Assembly (NCBI RefSeq): GCF_030826625.1
Contig: NZ_JAPJNQ010000109.1
Span: 1 to 5,081 of the forward strand
Source of the DNA: Corynebacterium sp.
Lineage (GTDB): Bacteria > Actinomycetota > Actinomycetes > Mycobacteriales > Mycobacteriaceae
DNA: 5,081 nt
Direction: 5' to 3'
The notes beneath the pieces are model-generated. The model worked only from the letters and a program-made list of their open reading frames with translations, made no database searches and was not told the origin of the DNA. Each line of letters starts with the position of its first letter. The stretch's first letter is position 1. The position numbers and the translations under genes were made by a program. This document shows positions 1 through 5,081 of this stretch, piece after piece.

Positions 1-654
1 CTCAATGACCTGTGCAGAATAGCCCTTGGTGTCAGTCGGCACCACAAAGCCACGCACCCCGCGCGCATCACCGTGTTCACCTGTCTGAGCCCAGATAATG
101 GCGACATCGGCAACGCTCGCTAGACCAATCCAGCGCTTAGAACCATTGAGAATCCAGTCACCATTAGCTTCTTGCTTGGCGACGGTGCGCATCGATGCCG
201 GGTCAGACCCCGCATCAGGTTCGGTGAGCCCGAAACATCCGACGGCTTCACCCTTAGCCATCTTCGGCAGCCACTCCTGTTTGTGCTCTTCCGAACCGTG
301 TTTGTGAATCGCCGACATCGCCAGCGAACCCTGCACCGAGACAAAGGTGCGCAGGCCGGAATCTCCGGCCTCGAGCTCTTGTGCTGCCAAACCATATTCG
401 ACCGCGCTGCGTCCCGGGCAACCGTAGCCATCCAAGTGCATGCCCAGAACGCCTAGCTTGCCCATCTCCGGGATGATCTCTAAAGGGAAATGCGCTTTAT
501 CAAACCATTCGGCGATGTTGGGGCGAATGTGCTCGTCGACGAAACCGCGCACCCGCAGCGCAGTGTTTTTCTCTTCGTCAGAAAAAAGAGAATCCAGTTG
601 GGTAATATCAACAGCCCCAAACAGTGATTCGGTGTGTGCGTTTGGTTCTGGCAT
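1..654 (-). CDS. Acyl-CoA dehydrogenase, glutaryl-CoA dehydrogenase-like (partial, C-terminus off the left edge)
   Basis: Flavoenzyme that should oxidise an acyl-CoA at the alpha-beta bond, with FAD as cofactor. An uninterrupted frame of 218 codons runs from the ATG at 654 to position 1; the family is usually 380-400 residues, so about half is visible. The N-terminal helical domain spans roughly residues 20-135. The family signature GLTEPDAGSDPAS lies at 142-154, with the following beta domain at 155-218. The stretch GYGCPG...YGLAAQELEAGDSGLR (76-102) resembles glutaryl-CoA dehydrogenase more than medium-chain enzymes. Glu95, Arg102 and Ser106 align by spacing with Glu87, Arg94 and Ser98 of mature human glutaryl-CoA dehydrogenase, where Arg94 binds the substrate's distal carboxylate. 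A dicarboxylyl-CoA substrate is therefore inferred. The catalytic glutamate of this family lies beyond the edge, so activity and decarboxylation cannot be judged. The start is supported by GAGGAG nine bases upstream. It probably forms its own transcription unit downstream of uvrB. Confidence 0.9.
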   Translation of the reverse strand, partial: MPEPNAHTESLFGAVDITQLDSLFSDEEKNTALRVRGFVDEHIRPNIAEWFDKAHFPLEIIPEMGKLGVLGMHLDGYGCPGRSAVEYGLAAQELEAGDSGLRTFVSVQGSLAMSAIHKHGSEEHKQEWLPKMAKGEAVGCFGLTEPDAGSDPASMRTVAKQEANGDWILNGSKRWIGLASVADVAIIWAQTGEHGDARGVRGFVVPTDTKGYSAQVIE

Positions 655-663
655 AGCGGGGTG

Positions 664-669
664 CTCCTC
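664..669 (-). promoter_or_regulatory. Shine-Dalgarno site of the acyl-CoA dehydrogenase gene
   Basis: GAGGAG on the minus strand, nine bases before the ATG at 654. It fixes the start codon and is the only strong ribosome binding site among the three gene starts visible here. This contrasts with coaE and uvrB. Confidence 0.75.
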
Positions 670-696
670 GGAGAATTCGTGCGGTGCGGGCGGCCA

Positions 697-725
697 GTAC
701 ACATTGGCCAGATTTTATTGTGTAC
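697..725. promoter_or_regulatory. Operator-like inverted repeat GTACACA-N15-TGTGTAC
   Basis: Perfect 7-bp arms at 697-703 and 719-725 flank a 15-bp AT-rich spacer that contains the -10-like TAAAAT of the dehydrogenase gene. Two-fold symmetry over a promoter is the usual look of a dimeric repressor site, for example the TetR or GntR type that often controls acyl-CoA genes. No regulator gene is in view, so the protein is unknown. A chance repeat is possible, and a weak RNA hairpin is a less likely reading because the spacer is long. Confidence 0.4.
712..717 (-). promoter_or_regulatory. Putative -10 element of the acyl-CoA dehydrogenase promoter
   Basis: TAAAAT on the minus strand fits the corynebacterial -10 core TANANT. 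It would place the transcription start near 705, giving a leader of about 50 bases that includes the Shine-Dalgarno site. The position where a -35 is expected (735-740) reads CCGTAA and is poor, which is common in corynebacteria. The alternative TTGAAG (757-752), 17 bp, TAGTGT (734-729) has a better -35 but a worse -10. Confidence 0.4.
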
Positions 726-787
726 CTCACACTATTACGGCCCAAAACCAACTTCAACCGGTTTTCGCTAATTTTTCCATGAGAAAG

Positions 788-833
788 CAAAAAGAAAAAC
801 AGAGAAAACCAAACATTATCGCCCCGGCTTTTC
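788..833 (-). terminator. Possible intrinsic terminator after uvrB
   Basis: Beginning five bases after the uvrB stop, the minus strand reads GAAAAGCC (833-826), a 15-base loop, then GGTTTTC (810-804). These pair as seven base pairs with one bulged G. Four bases later comes the T-rich run GTTTTTCTTTTTG (800-788). The tail is good but the stem is AT-rich and imperfect, so this is a moderate candidate. It would separate uvrB from the dehydrogenase gene. Confidence 0.45.
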
Positions 834-838
834 GCGCG

Positions 839-2944
839 CTAAATGCCTGCTTCTTTCACCCCACGCAATTCCTTTTTCAGGTCTGCGATCTCGTCGCGCA
901 ACCGGCCAGCTAATTCGAATTTCAGATCCCGCGCAGCAACCTTCATTTGTTTGGTCAGCTCATCGATCAGCGTTTGGATCTCGTCTTCTGCCATCGAAGA
1001 CACATCAGGCTTATCCACTAGTGCGGCGTCACCGGCCTCAGATTGGGTGGCTGCTTCCCCATCGTCGTCGGAATCGTAAACCTGATCCAGGATGTCCGCG
1101 ATCTTTTTGCGCAGCGGTTGCGGGTCAATGCCGTGTTCGGTGTTGTAGGCGATCTGTTTTTCGCGGCGGCGCTCAGTCTCGTCGATAGCGTTTTGCATGG
1201 AGTCCGTGACCCGGTCGGCATACATGATGACCTCACCGGAGACGTTACGGGCAGCGCGTCCGATGGTCTGAATAAGCGAGGTCGTCGAACGCAAGAAGCC
1301 TTCTTTATCCGCATCGAGGATCGCGACCAACGAGACTTCTGGCAGGTCGAGGCCCTCGCGAAGCAGGTTGATGCCCACCAAGACGTCAAACTCACCCAGA
1401 CGCAACTGGCGCAGCAGCTCCACGCGCTGCAGAGTATCAATATCGGAGTGAAGATAGCGGACCTTAACCCCGTGTTCCAACAGGTAATCAGTCAGGTCTT
1501 CGGCCATCCGCTTGGTCAGGGTGGTCACCAGCACACGTTCGTTTTTCGCGGTGCGGGTTTTTACCTCGTCGATAAGGTCATCAATCTGGCCTTTTGTTGG
1601 TTTGACGGTAACCTTCGGGTCCACCAACCCGGTCGGGCGAATCACCTGCTCGACGTATTCACCGCCGGCCGCTGTGATCTCATAATCACCCGGGGTTGCA
1701 GAGAGATAGACGGTCTGGCCGACGCGTTTTTCGAATTCGTCGAAGGTCAGCGGCCGGTTATCCAGTGCTGAAGGCAACCGGAAACCGAAGTCCACCAAGT
1801 TGCGCTTGCGTGACATATCGCCTTCGAACATGCCACCGATCTGTGGGACGGTCACGTGGGACTCGTCGATGATCGTGAGGAAGTCTTCTGGGAAATAATC
1901 CATCAGCGTCGCAGGCGCGCTGCCAGCCTCTCGCCCGTCGATATGGCGCGAGTAGTTCTCGATGCCGGAGCAGAAACCGACCTGTTCGATCATTTCCAGG
2001 TCATACTCAGTGCGCATGCGCAGACGCTGTGCTTCGAGCAATTTTCCGCGGTTTTCCAACTCGGTCAGCCGCTGTTGCAGCTCTTCTTTGATGTCCGCGA
2101 TGGCCTTTTCCATGCGTTCGGGGCCCGCGACATAGTGGGTCGCGGGGAAAATGCGCACCTCATCAACTTGTTCCAGAACATCACCCGTCAGCGGATGGAT
2201 GTAGTAGAGAGCATCGATGTCGTCGCCGAAAAACTCGATGCGTACTGCGCGTTCCTCGTAAGCCGGGATGATGTCGACCGTATCGCCGTTAACGCGGAAA
2301 GCGCCGCGGGTAAAGCCAACGTCGTTGCGCTCGTATTGAATATCAACCAGCAGGCGCAGAAAACGGTCGCGTTCTACTTCATCATCGACTTTCATGACGA
2401 CGGATCGGTCCAGGTAGGACTGCGGTGTTCCCAGACCATAGATGCACGAGACAGAAGAGACTACGACGACGTCCCGGCGGGATAGCAGCGCGGAGGTTGC
2501 CGAGTGTCGCAGGCGCTCGACGTCTTCGTTGATCGAAGAATCTTTTTCGATATAGGTATCGGTCTGTGCGACGTAGGCTTCGGGTTGGTAGTAGTCGTAG
2601 TAGGAAACGAAGTATTCCACTGCGTTATTTGGCAACAGTTGCCGTAACTCGTTTGCCAGCTGCGCCGCCAGCGTCTTGTTCGGCGCCATGACCAGCGTGG
2701 GTCGCTGCTGCTGTTCGATTAGCCACGCCGCGGTAGCGGATTTACCGGTACCGGTGGCACCGAGCAACACGACGTCGGATTCGCCTTCTTTGAGCCGCCG
2801 GTCGAGCTCTTTGATCGCTTTTGGCTGATCGCCGGCGGGCTGGTATTCGGAGACGACCTCGAAGGTCTTTTTCCGGCGCTCGATCTCGCCGACGGGACGG
2901 TGTTCGGATTCCGAGAAGACTGGGTATTCAGCAGCAAAAGCCAT
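839..2944 (-). CDS. uvrB: UvrABC excinuclease subunit B
   Basis: Damage-verifying helicase-like ATPase of nucleotide excision repair. UvrA loads it on damaged DNA, and it then recruits UvrC for the two incisions. The 701-residue product is complete (E. coli UvrB is 673). Walker A is GATGTGKS at 62-69. The damage-probing beta-hairpin follows, with the tyrosine cluster YYDYY at 115-119. The UvrA-interacting domain is about 180-270, the Walker B box DESH is 360-363, LSATPGD is 414-420, the motif V region GINLLREGLDLPEV is 524-537, and QTIGRAARN is 559-567. An acidic linker (624-650) leads to the C-terminal UVR domain (about 653-693), which contacts UvrC. All key residues appear intact. The ATG at 2944 gives the N-terminus MAFAAEYPV, which I recognise from corynebacterial UvrB. 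It lies 21 bp after coaE with no clear Shine-Dalgarno but a -10-like hexamer seven bases upstream, suggesting a leaderless mRNA besides any read-through from coaE. I see no LexA-type SOS box. Confidence 0.98.
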   Translation of the reverse strand: MAFAAEYPVFSESEHRPVGEIERRKKTFEVVSEYQPAGDQPKAIKELDRRLKEGESDVVLLGATGTGKSATAAWLIEQQQRPTLVMAPNKTLAAQLANELRQLLPNNAVEYFVSYYDYYQPEAYVAQTDTYIEKDSSINEDVERLRHSATSALLSRRDVVVVSSVSCIYGLGTPQSYLDRSVVMKVDDEVERDRFLRLLVDIQYERNDVGFTRGAFRVNGDTVDIIPAYEERAVRIEFFGDDIDALYYIHPLTGDVLEQVDEVRIFPATHYVAGPERMEKAIADIKEELQQRLTELENRGKLLEAQRLRMRTEYDLEMIEQVGFCSGIENYSRHIDGREAGSAPATLMDYFPEDFLTIIDESHVTVPQIGGMFEGDMSRKRNLVDFGFRLPSALDNRPLTFDEFEKRVGQTVYLSATPGDYEITAAGGEYVEQVIRPTGLVDPKVTVKPTKGQIDDLIDEVKTRTAKNERVLVTTLTKRMAEDLTDYLLEHGVKVRYLHSDIDTLQRVELLRQLRLGEFDVLVGINLLREGLDLPEVSLVAILDADKEGFLRSTTSLIQTIGRAARNVSGEVIMYADRVTDSMQNAIDETERRREKQIAYNTEHGIDPQPLRKKIADILDQVYDSDDDGEAATQSEAGDAALVDKPDVSSMAEDEIQTLIDELTKQMKVAARDLKFELAGRLRDEIADLKKELRGVKEAGI

Positions 2945-2951
2945 AATCGCC

Positions 2952-2957
2952 AGTCTA
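2952..2957 (-). promoter_or_regulatory. Putative -10 element giving a leaderless uvrB transcript
   Basis: TAGACT on the minus strand sits in GGTAGACTGG, which matches the extended corynebacterial -10 pattern GNTANANTNG. It ends seven bases before the uvrB ATG, so transcription would start at or next to the start codon. No good -35 is seen at 2975-2981. The whole element lies in the 21-bp coaE-uvrB gap, and no Shine-Dalgarno competes with this reading. Confidence 0.45.
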
Positions 2958-2965
2958 CCGCGCTG

Positions 2966-3571
2966 TTAGTCGCGAGAAAGCCGGTGGATTTTTTCTACCG
3001 CCGCAGTGATTTGTGGGCGCAGCTCGTCTTCTTCGCCGTTGTTGTCGATGAGGATATCTGCTGCGGCCTTGCGCGTTTCATCATCAATTTGGGCATTGAT
3101 GCGGCGACGGACGTCATCGCTGTCGAGACCACGTTTGGTGGTCAGGCGTTCGATGCGTAGGTGTTCATCGGTATGGACGACTATGGTGGCGTCCATGTCT
3201 TTGTGCAGACCCTTGTCGATAAGCAGGGGCATGTCGTAGATTACGGCCTCTGCCCCGCTGTCGCGTGCTGCGTCAAAAAGCTCTTGGGTGCGCTCGTTGA
3301 TGCGGGGGTGGGTGATCTCGTTGAGCGTGCGGGTGGCTTCCTCGTCGACGAAGGCACGGGTTGCGAGAAGTTTGCGGTCGAGTGCGCCGTCGGCATCGAG
3401 GATGTCGTCGCCGAATGCGGCGGCGAGTTCTTGCAGTGCTGGTTGGCCGGGTTCGACGATTTCGCGGGCGATGCGGTCGGCATCGACGATGGGGAATCCG
3501 TGTTCTTTGAGCATTGCGGCAACGGTTGACTTACCGCTTCCGATGCCTCCGGTAAGTCCGATGAGTTTCAT
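2966..3571 (-). CDS. coaE: Dephospho-CoA kinase
   Basis: Catalyses the last step of coenzyme A synthesis, the ATP-dependent phosphorylation of the 3'-hydroxyl of dephospho-CoA, in the cytoplasm. The 201-residue product opens with MKLIGLTGGIGSGKST. The P-loop is GGIGSGKS at 8-15 (Lys14 binds phosphate). DAD follows at 30-32, HPR at 88-90, the YDMPLLIDKG substrate-site segment at 112-121, the arginine-rich lid around RRRINAQ (155-161), and the late DNNG motif at 176-179. Length matches single-domain CoaE such as that of E. coli (206). The C-terminal extra domain found in mycobacterial CoaE is absent. The start is fixed by the P-loop lying only seven residues in, although no Shine-Dalgarno precedes it; a promoter ending six bases upstream suggests a leaderless mRNA. 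It lies between rpsA (134 bp upstream) and uvrB (21 bp downstream), an order common in actinobacteria. Confidence 0.97.
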   Translation of the reverse strand: MKLIGLTGGIGSGKSTVAAMLKEHGFPIVDADRIAREIVEPGQPALQELAAAFGDDILDADGALDRKLLATRAFVDEEATRTLNEITHPRINERTQELFDAARDSGAEAVIYDMPLLIDKGLHKDMDATIVVHTDEHLRIERLTTKRGLDSDDVRRRINAQIDDETRKAAADILIDNNGEEDELRPQITAAVEKIHRLSRD

Positions 3572-3577
3572 GCGTTT

Positions 3578-3606
3578 AGTCTAGAACGCACAAACCCACT
3601 TCTCAA
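3578..3606 (-). promoter_or_regulatory. Putative sigma-A promoter for leaderless coaE mRNA
   Basis: On the minus strand TTGAGA (3606-3601) is followed by exactly 17 bp and TAGACT (3583-3578). The first differs from TTGACA at one base, and the second fits the corynebacterial core TANANT. TAGACT ends six bases before the coaE ATG, so the transcript would begin at the start codon or a base from it. This fits the missing Shine-Dalgarno. The -35 overlaps the distal arm of the hairpin at 3594-3634. Confidence 0.5.
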
Positions 3607-3634
3607 TGCCCTGGTCGGACATAAAGAAGTGGGT
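3594..3634 (-). terminator. Long hairpin between rpsA and coaE, probable terminator or attenuator
   Basis: Arms ACCCACTTCT and AGAAGTGGGT (minus strand) pair perfectly over 10 bp. Inside them UUA/UUG and UGTCC/GGGCA continue the helix with G.U wobbles and a single U.U mismatch, closing on the five-base loop GACCA. The stem is thus about 18 positions long. It lies 71 bases past the rpsA stop and 22 bases before coaE. The tail TTTGTGCGTTC is only weakly U-rich, so termination may be partial or may need other factors. Confidence 0.6.
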
Positions 3635-3705
3635 ATGGTTTCTGCGCAGCTGGCGCGCTCGGTTATCGCTTAGGCGTTACCGGGGCTGCCAGCCTGGTTA
3701 CTGGT

Positions 3706-5081
3706 TTAGTTGCCAGCCAACTTGTCGCGCAGTGCTGCAAGCTGTTCGTCGGATGCCAGCGAGCCGGCGTCTTCGGTGGTGCCTTCGGATGACGGAGCGG
3801 CATCGGAAGCACCAGTCTCGGACGAGTAGTTGGCGGCATCGTCGTTAGCAGCTGCTTCAGCGGCTGCGGCACGGTTGCGCTCGATCTGCGCGGTGTGCAG
3901 CTGGAAGCGACGCTCGGATTCGGCGTAACGAGCTTCCCAAGCCTGACGCTGTTCGTCGAAGCCTTCTTTCCACTCGTTGGTCTCTGGGTCGAAGCCTTCT
4001 GGGAACAGGTAGTTGCCCTGCTCGTCGTAGGAGTCGGCCATGCCGTACTTGGAAGGATCGAATTCCTCGGTGTAGTCCTCGTCTGCCTGCTTCAGCGACA
4101 GGGAGATACGACGACGCTCGAGGTCGATGTCGATGACCTTGACCATGGCTTCTTCGCCGACGTTGACAACCTGGTCTGGAACCTCGACGTGGCGCTGTGC
4201 CAGCTCGGAGATGTGAACCAGACCTTCGATGCCTTCTTCGACGCGAACGAACGCACCGAATGGAACCAGCTTGGTGACCTTGCCCGGAACGATCTGACCC
4301 ACAGCGTGAGTGCGGGCGAATACGCGCCAAGGATCTTCTTGGGTCGCCTTCAGCGACAGGGAAACGCGCTCGCGGTCCAGATCAACATCCAGAACCTCAA
4401 CGGTTACCTCGTCACCAACGGTGACAACCTCGGATGGGTGATCGATGTGCTTCCAAGACAGCTCGGAAACGTGTACCAGACCGTCGACACCGCCCAGGTC
4501 CACGAAGGAACCGAAGTTGACGATGGAGGAAACGACACCCTTGCGTACCTGACCCTTTTGCAGCTGGTGCAGGAATTCGGAACGAACCTCGGACTGGGTC
4601 TGCTCCAGGTATGCGCGACGGGACAGAACGACGTTGTTGCGGTTCTTGTCCAGCTCGATGATCTTAGCGTCGAGTTCCTGGCCGATGTATGGTTCCAGGT
4701 CACGAACGCGGCGCATTTCTACCAGGGAAGCAGGCAGGAAGCCACGCAGACCGATGTCCAGGATCAGGCCGCCCTTGACAACCTCGATAACAGTACCGGT
4801 GACGTGCTCGTCGTTTTCCTTGAGATCCTCGATGGCACCCCAAGCGCGCTCGTACTGTGCGCGCTTCTTGGAAAGCAGCAGACGGCCTTCCTTGTCTTCC
4901 TTCGTCAAAACCAAGGCGTCGATCTGGTCTCCCAGTTCAACAACCTCATCAGGGTTGACGTCGTGCTTGATGGACAGCTCACGCGAAGGGATTACACCTT
5001 CGGTCTTGTATCCGATGTCAAGCAGTACCTCGTCGTGATCGACCTTGACGACGGTGCCTTCGACAATGTCACCGTCATTGA
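3706..5081 (-). CDS. rpsA: 30S ribosomal protein S1 (partial, N-terminus off the right edge)
   Basis: RNA-binding protein of the small ribosomal subunit that captures mRNA for initiation. The frame is open to the window edge: 457 codons are visible, and about 30 N-terminal residues are missing by comparison with corynebacterial S1 of roughly 486. Four S1 (OB-fold) domains are seen at visible residues 1-71, 93-155, 177-244 and 262-330. Domains 3 and 4 carry the clearest RNA-binding pattern (NFGSFVDL...GLVHVSEL and PFGAFVRV...GLVHISEL); domains 1 and 2 are more diverged, as in other S1 proteins. E. coli S1 has six domains, and four is typical of actinobacteria. The tail (331-457) is charged, then rich in Ala, Ser and Glu, and ends KLAGN. 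Codon choice looks like that of a highly expressed gene. Its transcript probably ends at the hairpin before coaE. Promoter and true start are outside the window. Confidence 0.97.
   Translation of the reverse strand, partial: NDGDIVEGTVVKVDHDEVLLDIGYKTEGVIPSRELSIKHDVNPDEVVELGDQIDALVLTKEDKEGRLLLSKKRAQYERAWGAIEDLKENDEHVTGTVIEVVKGGLILDIGLRGFLPASLVEMRRVRDLEPYIGQELDAKIIELDKNRNNVVLSRRAYLEQTQSEVRSEFLHQLQKGQVRKGVVSSIVNFGSFVDLGGVDGLVHVSELSWKHIDHPSEVVTVGDEVTVEVLDVDLDRERVSLSLKATQEDPWRVFARTHAVGQIVPGKVTKLVPFGAFVRVEEGIEGLVHISELAQRHVEVPDQVVNVGEEAMVKVIDIDLERRRISLSLKQADEDYTEEFDPSKYGMADSYDEQGNYLFPEGFDPETNEWKEGFDEQRQAWEARYAESERRFQLHTAQIERNRAAAAEAAANDDAANYSSETGASDAAPSSEGTTEDAGSLASDEQLAALRDKLAGN

Noticed and set aside
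440..913. Plus-strand open frame (157 codons) crossing the uvrB-dehydrogenase gap
   Set aside because: It overlaps the 5' end of the dehydrogenase gene, the gap and the 3' end of uvrB. Its product has no recognisable composition or motif, and the gap is better explained by signals for the minus-strand genes.
1043..1771. Long plus-strand open frame (242 codons) opposite uvrB
   Set aside because: It is antisense to a clearly conserved uvrB region, its translation shows no family motif, and it is explained by GC-rich codon bias on the coding strand.
1856..2485. Second long plus-strand open frame (209 codons) opposite uvrB
   Set aside because: Same reasoning: a shadow of conserved UvrB sequence with no recognisable domain and no convincing start signal.
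2880..2965. Search for a LexA (SOS) box near the uvrB start
   Set aside because: A partial CGAACACC occurs inside the coding start around 2895-2902, but no palindromic partner is present, so no SOS site is called.
3581..3622. 13-residue minus-strand reading frame MSDQGIEKWVCAF before coaE, a possible leader peptide
   Set aside because: No Shine-Dalgarno precedes it, it lies inside the hairpin, and its residues suggest no link to CoA synthesis.
3687..3718. Direct repeat TGCCAGCC (3687-3694 and 3711-3718) at the rpsA 3' end
   Set aside because: It is only 8 bp, there are two copies, and one lies within the last rpsA codons. It is compatible with chance, and nothing suggests a mobile-element target duplication.
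4090..4365. Near-identical DNA segments inside rpsA (TCAGCGACAGGGA occurring twice)
   Set aside because: These encode the equivalent SLSLK ends of S1 domains 3 and 4 and reflect ordinary domain repetition with shared preferred codons.
4912..4914. TTG codon that could be taken as the rpsA start
   Set aside because: The same frame continues upstream to the window edge and encodes a conserved first S1 domain, so this TTG is an internal leucine codon.

Overview
This window most likely comes from a Corynebacterium chromosome, or a close actinobacterial relative. The evidence is the gene order rpsA, coaE, uvrB, the four-domain actinobacterial type of ribosomal protein S1, the sequence of the UvrB N-terminus (MAFAAEYPV...), moderate-to-high GC content, and start regions that look leaderless. 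I cannot name the species. All four genes lie on the minus strand, so transcription runs from high to low coordinates.

Layout in the direction of transcription: rpsA (ribosomal protein S1) enters from the right edge without its first ~30 codons and ends at 3706. A 134-bp gap follows, holding a 41-nt hairpin that probably ends or attenuates the rpsA transcript. A promoter-like TTGAGA-17 bp-TAGACT is embedded in and just past this hairpin, placed to start coaE mRNA at or next to its ATG. coaE (dephospho-CoA kinase, 3571-2966) is followed after 21 bp by uvrB (excinuclease subunit B, 2944-839). uvrB also lacks a Shine-Dalgarno sequence and carries the same TAGACT hexamer just upstream of its ATG. 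A hairpin plus T-rich tract (833-788) follows uvrB. The last gene (654 to the left edge, incomplete) is the N-terminal half of an acyl-CoA dehydrogenase of the glutaryl-CoA dehydrogenase type. It has its own upstream region with a good Shine-Dalgarno, a -10-like TAAAAT, and a 7-bp inverted repeat overlapping that element.

The first three genes are core housekeeping functions: translation, the last step of CoA synthesis, and nucleotide excision repair. They are neighbours by conserved synteny rather than by a shared pathway. The dehydrogenase appears to be a separate transcription unit, possibly under its own regulator. I see no mobile element, CRISPR array, tRNA, rRNA or defence gene, and no sign of an undescribed multi-gene system. 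The main interest is in the compact regulatory architecture between the genes. Every non-coding stretch is under 200 bp.
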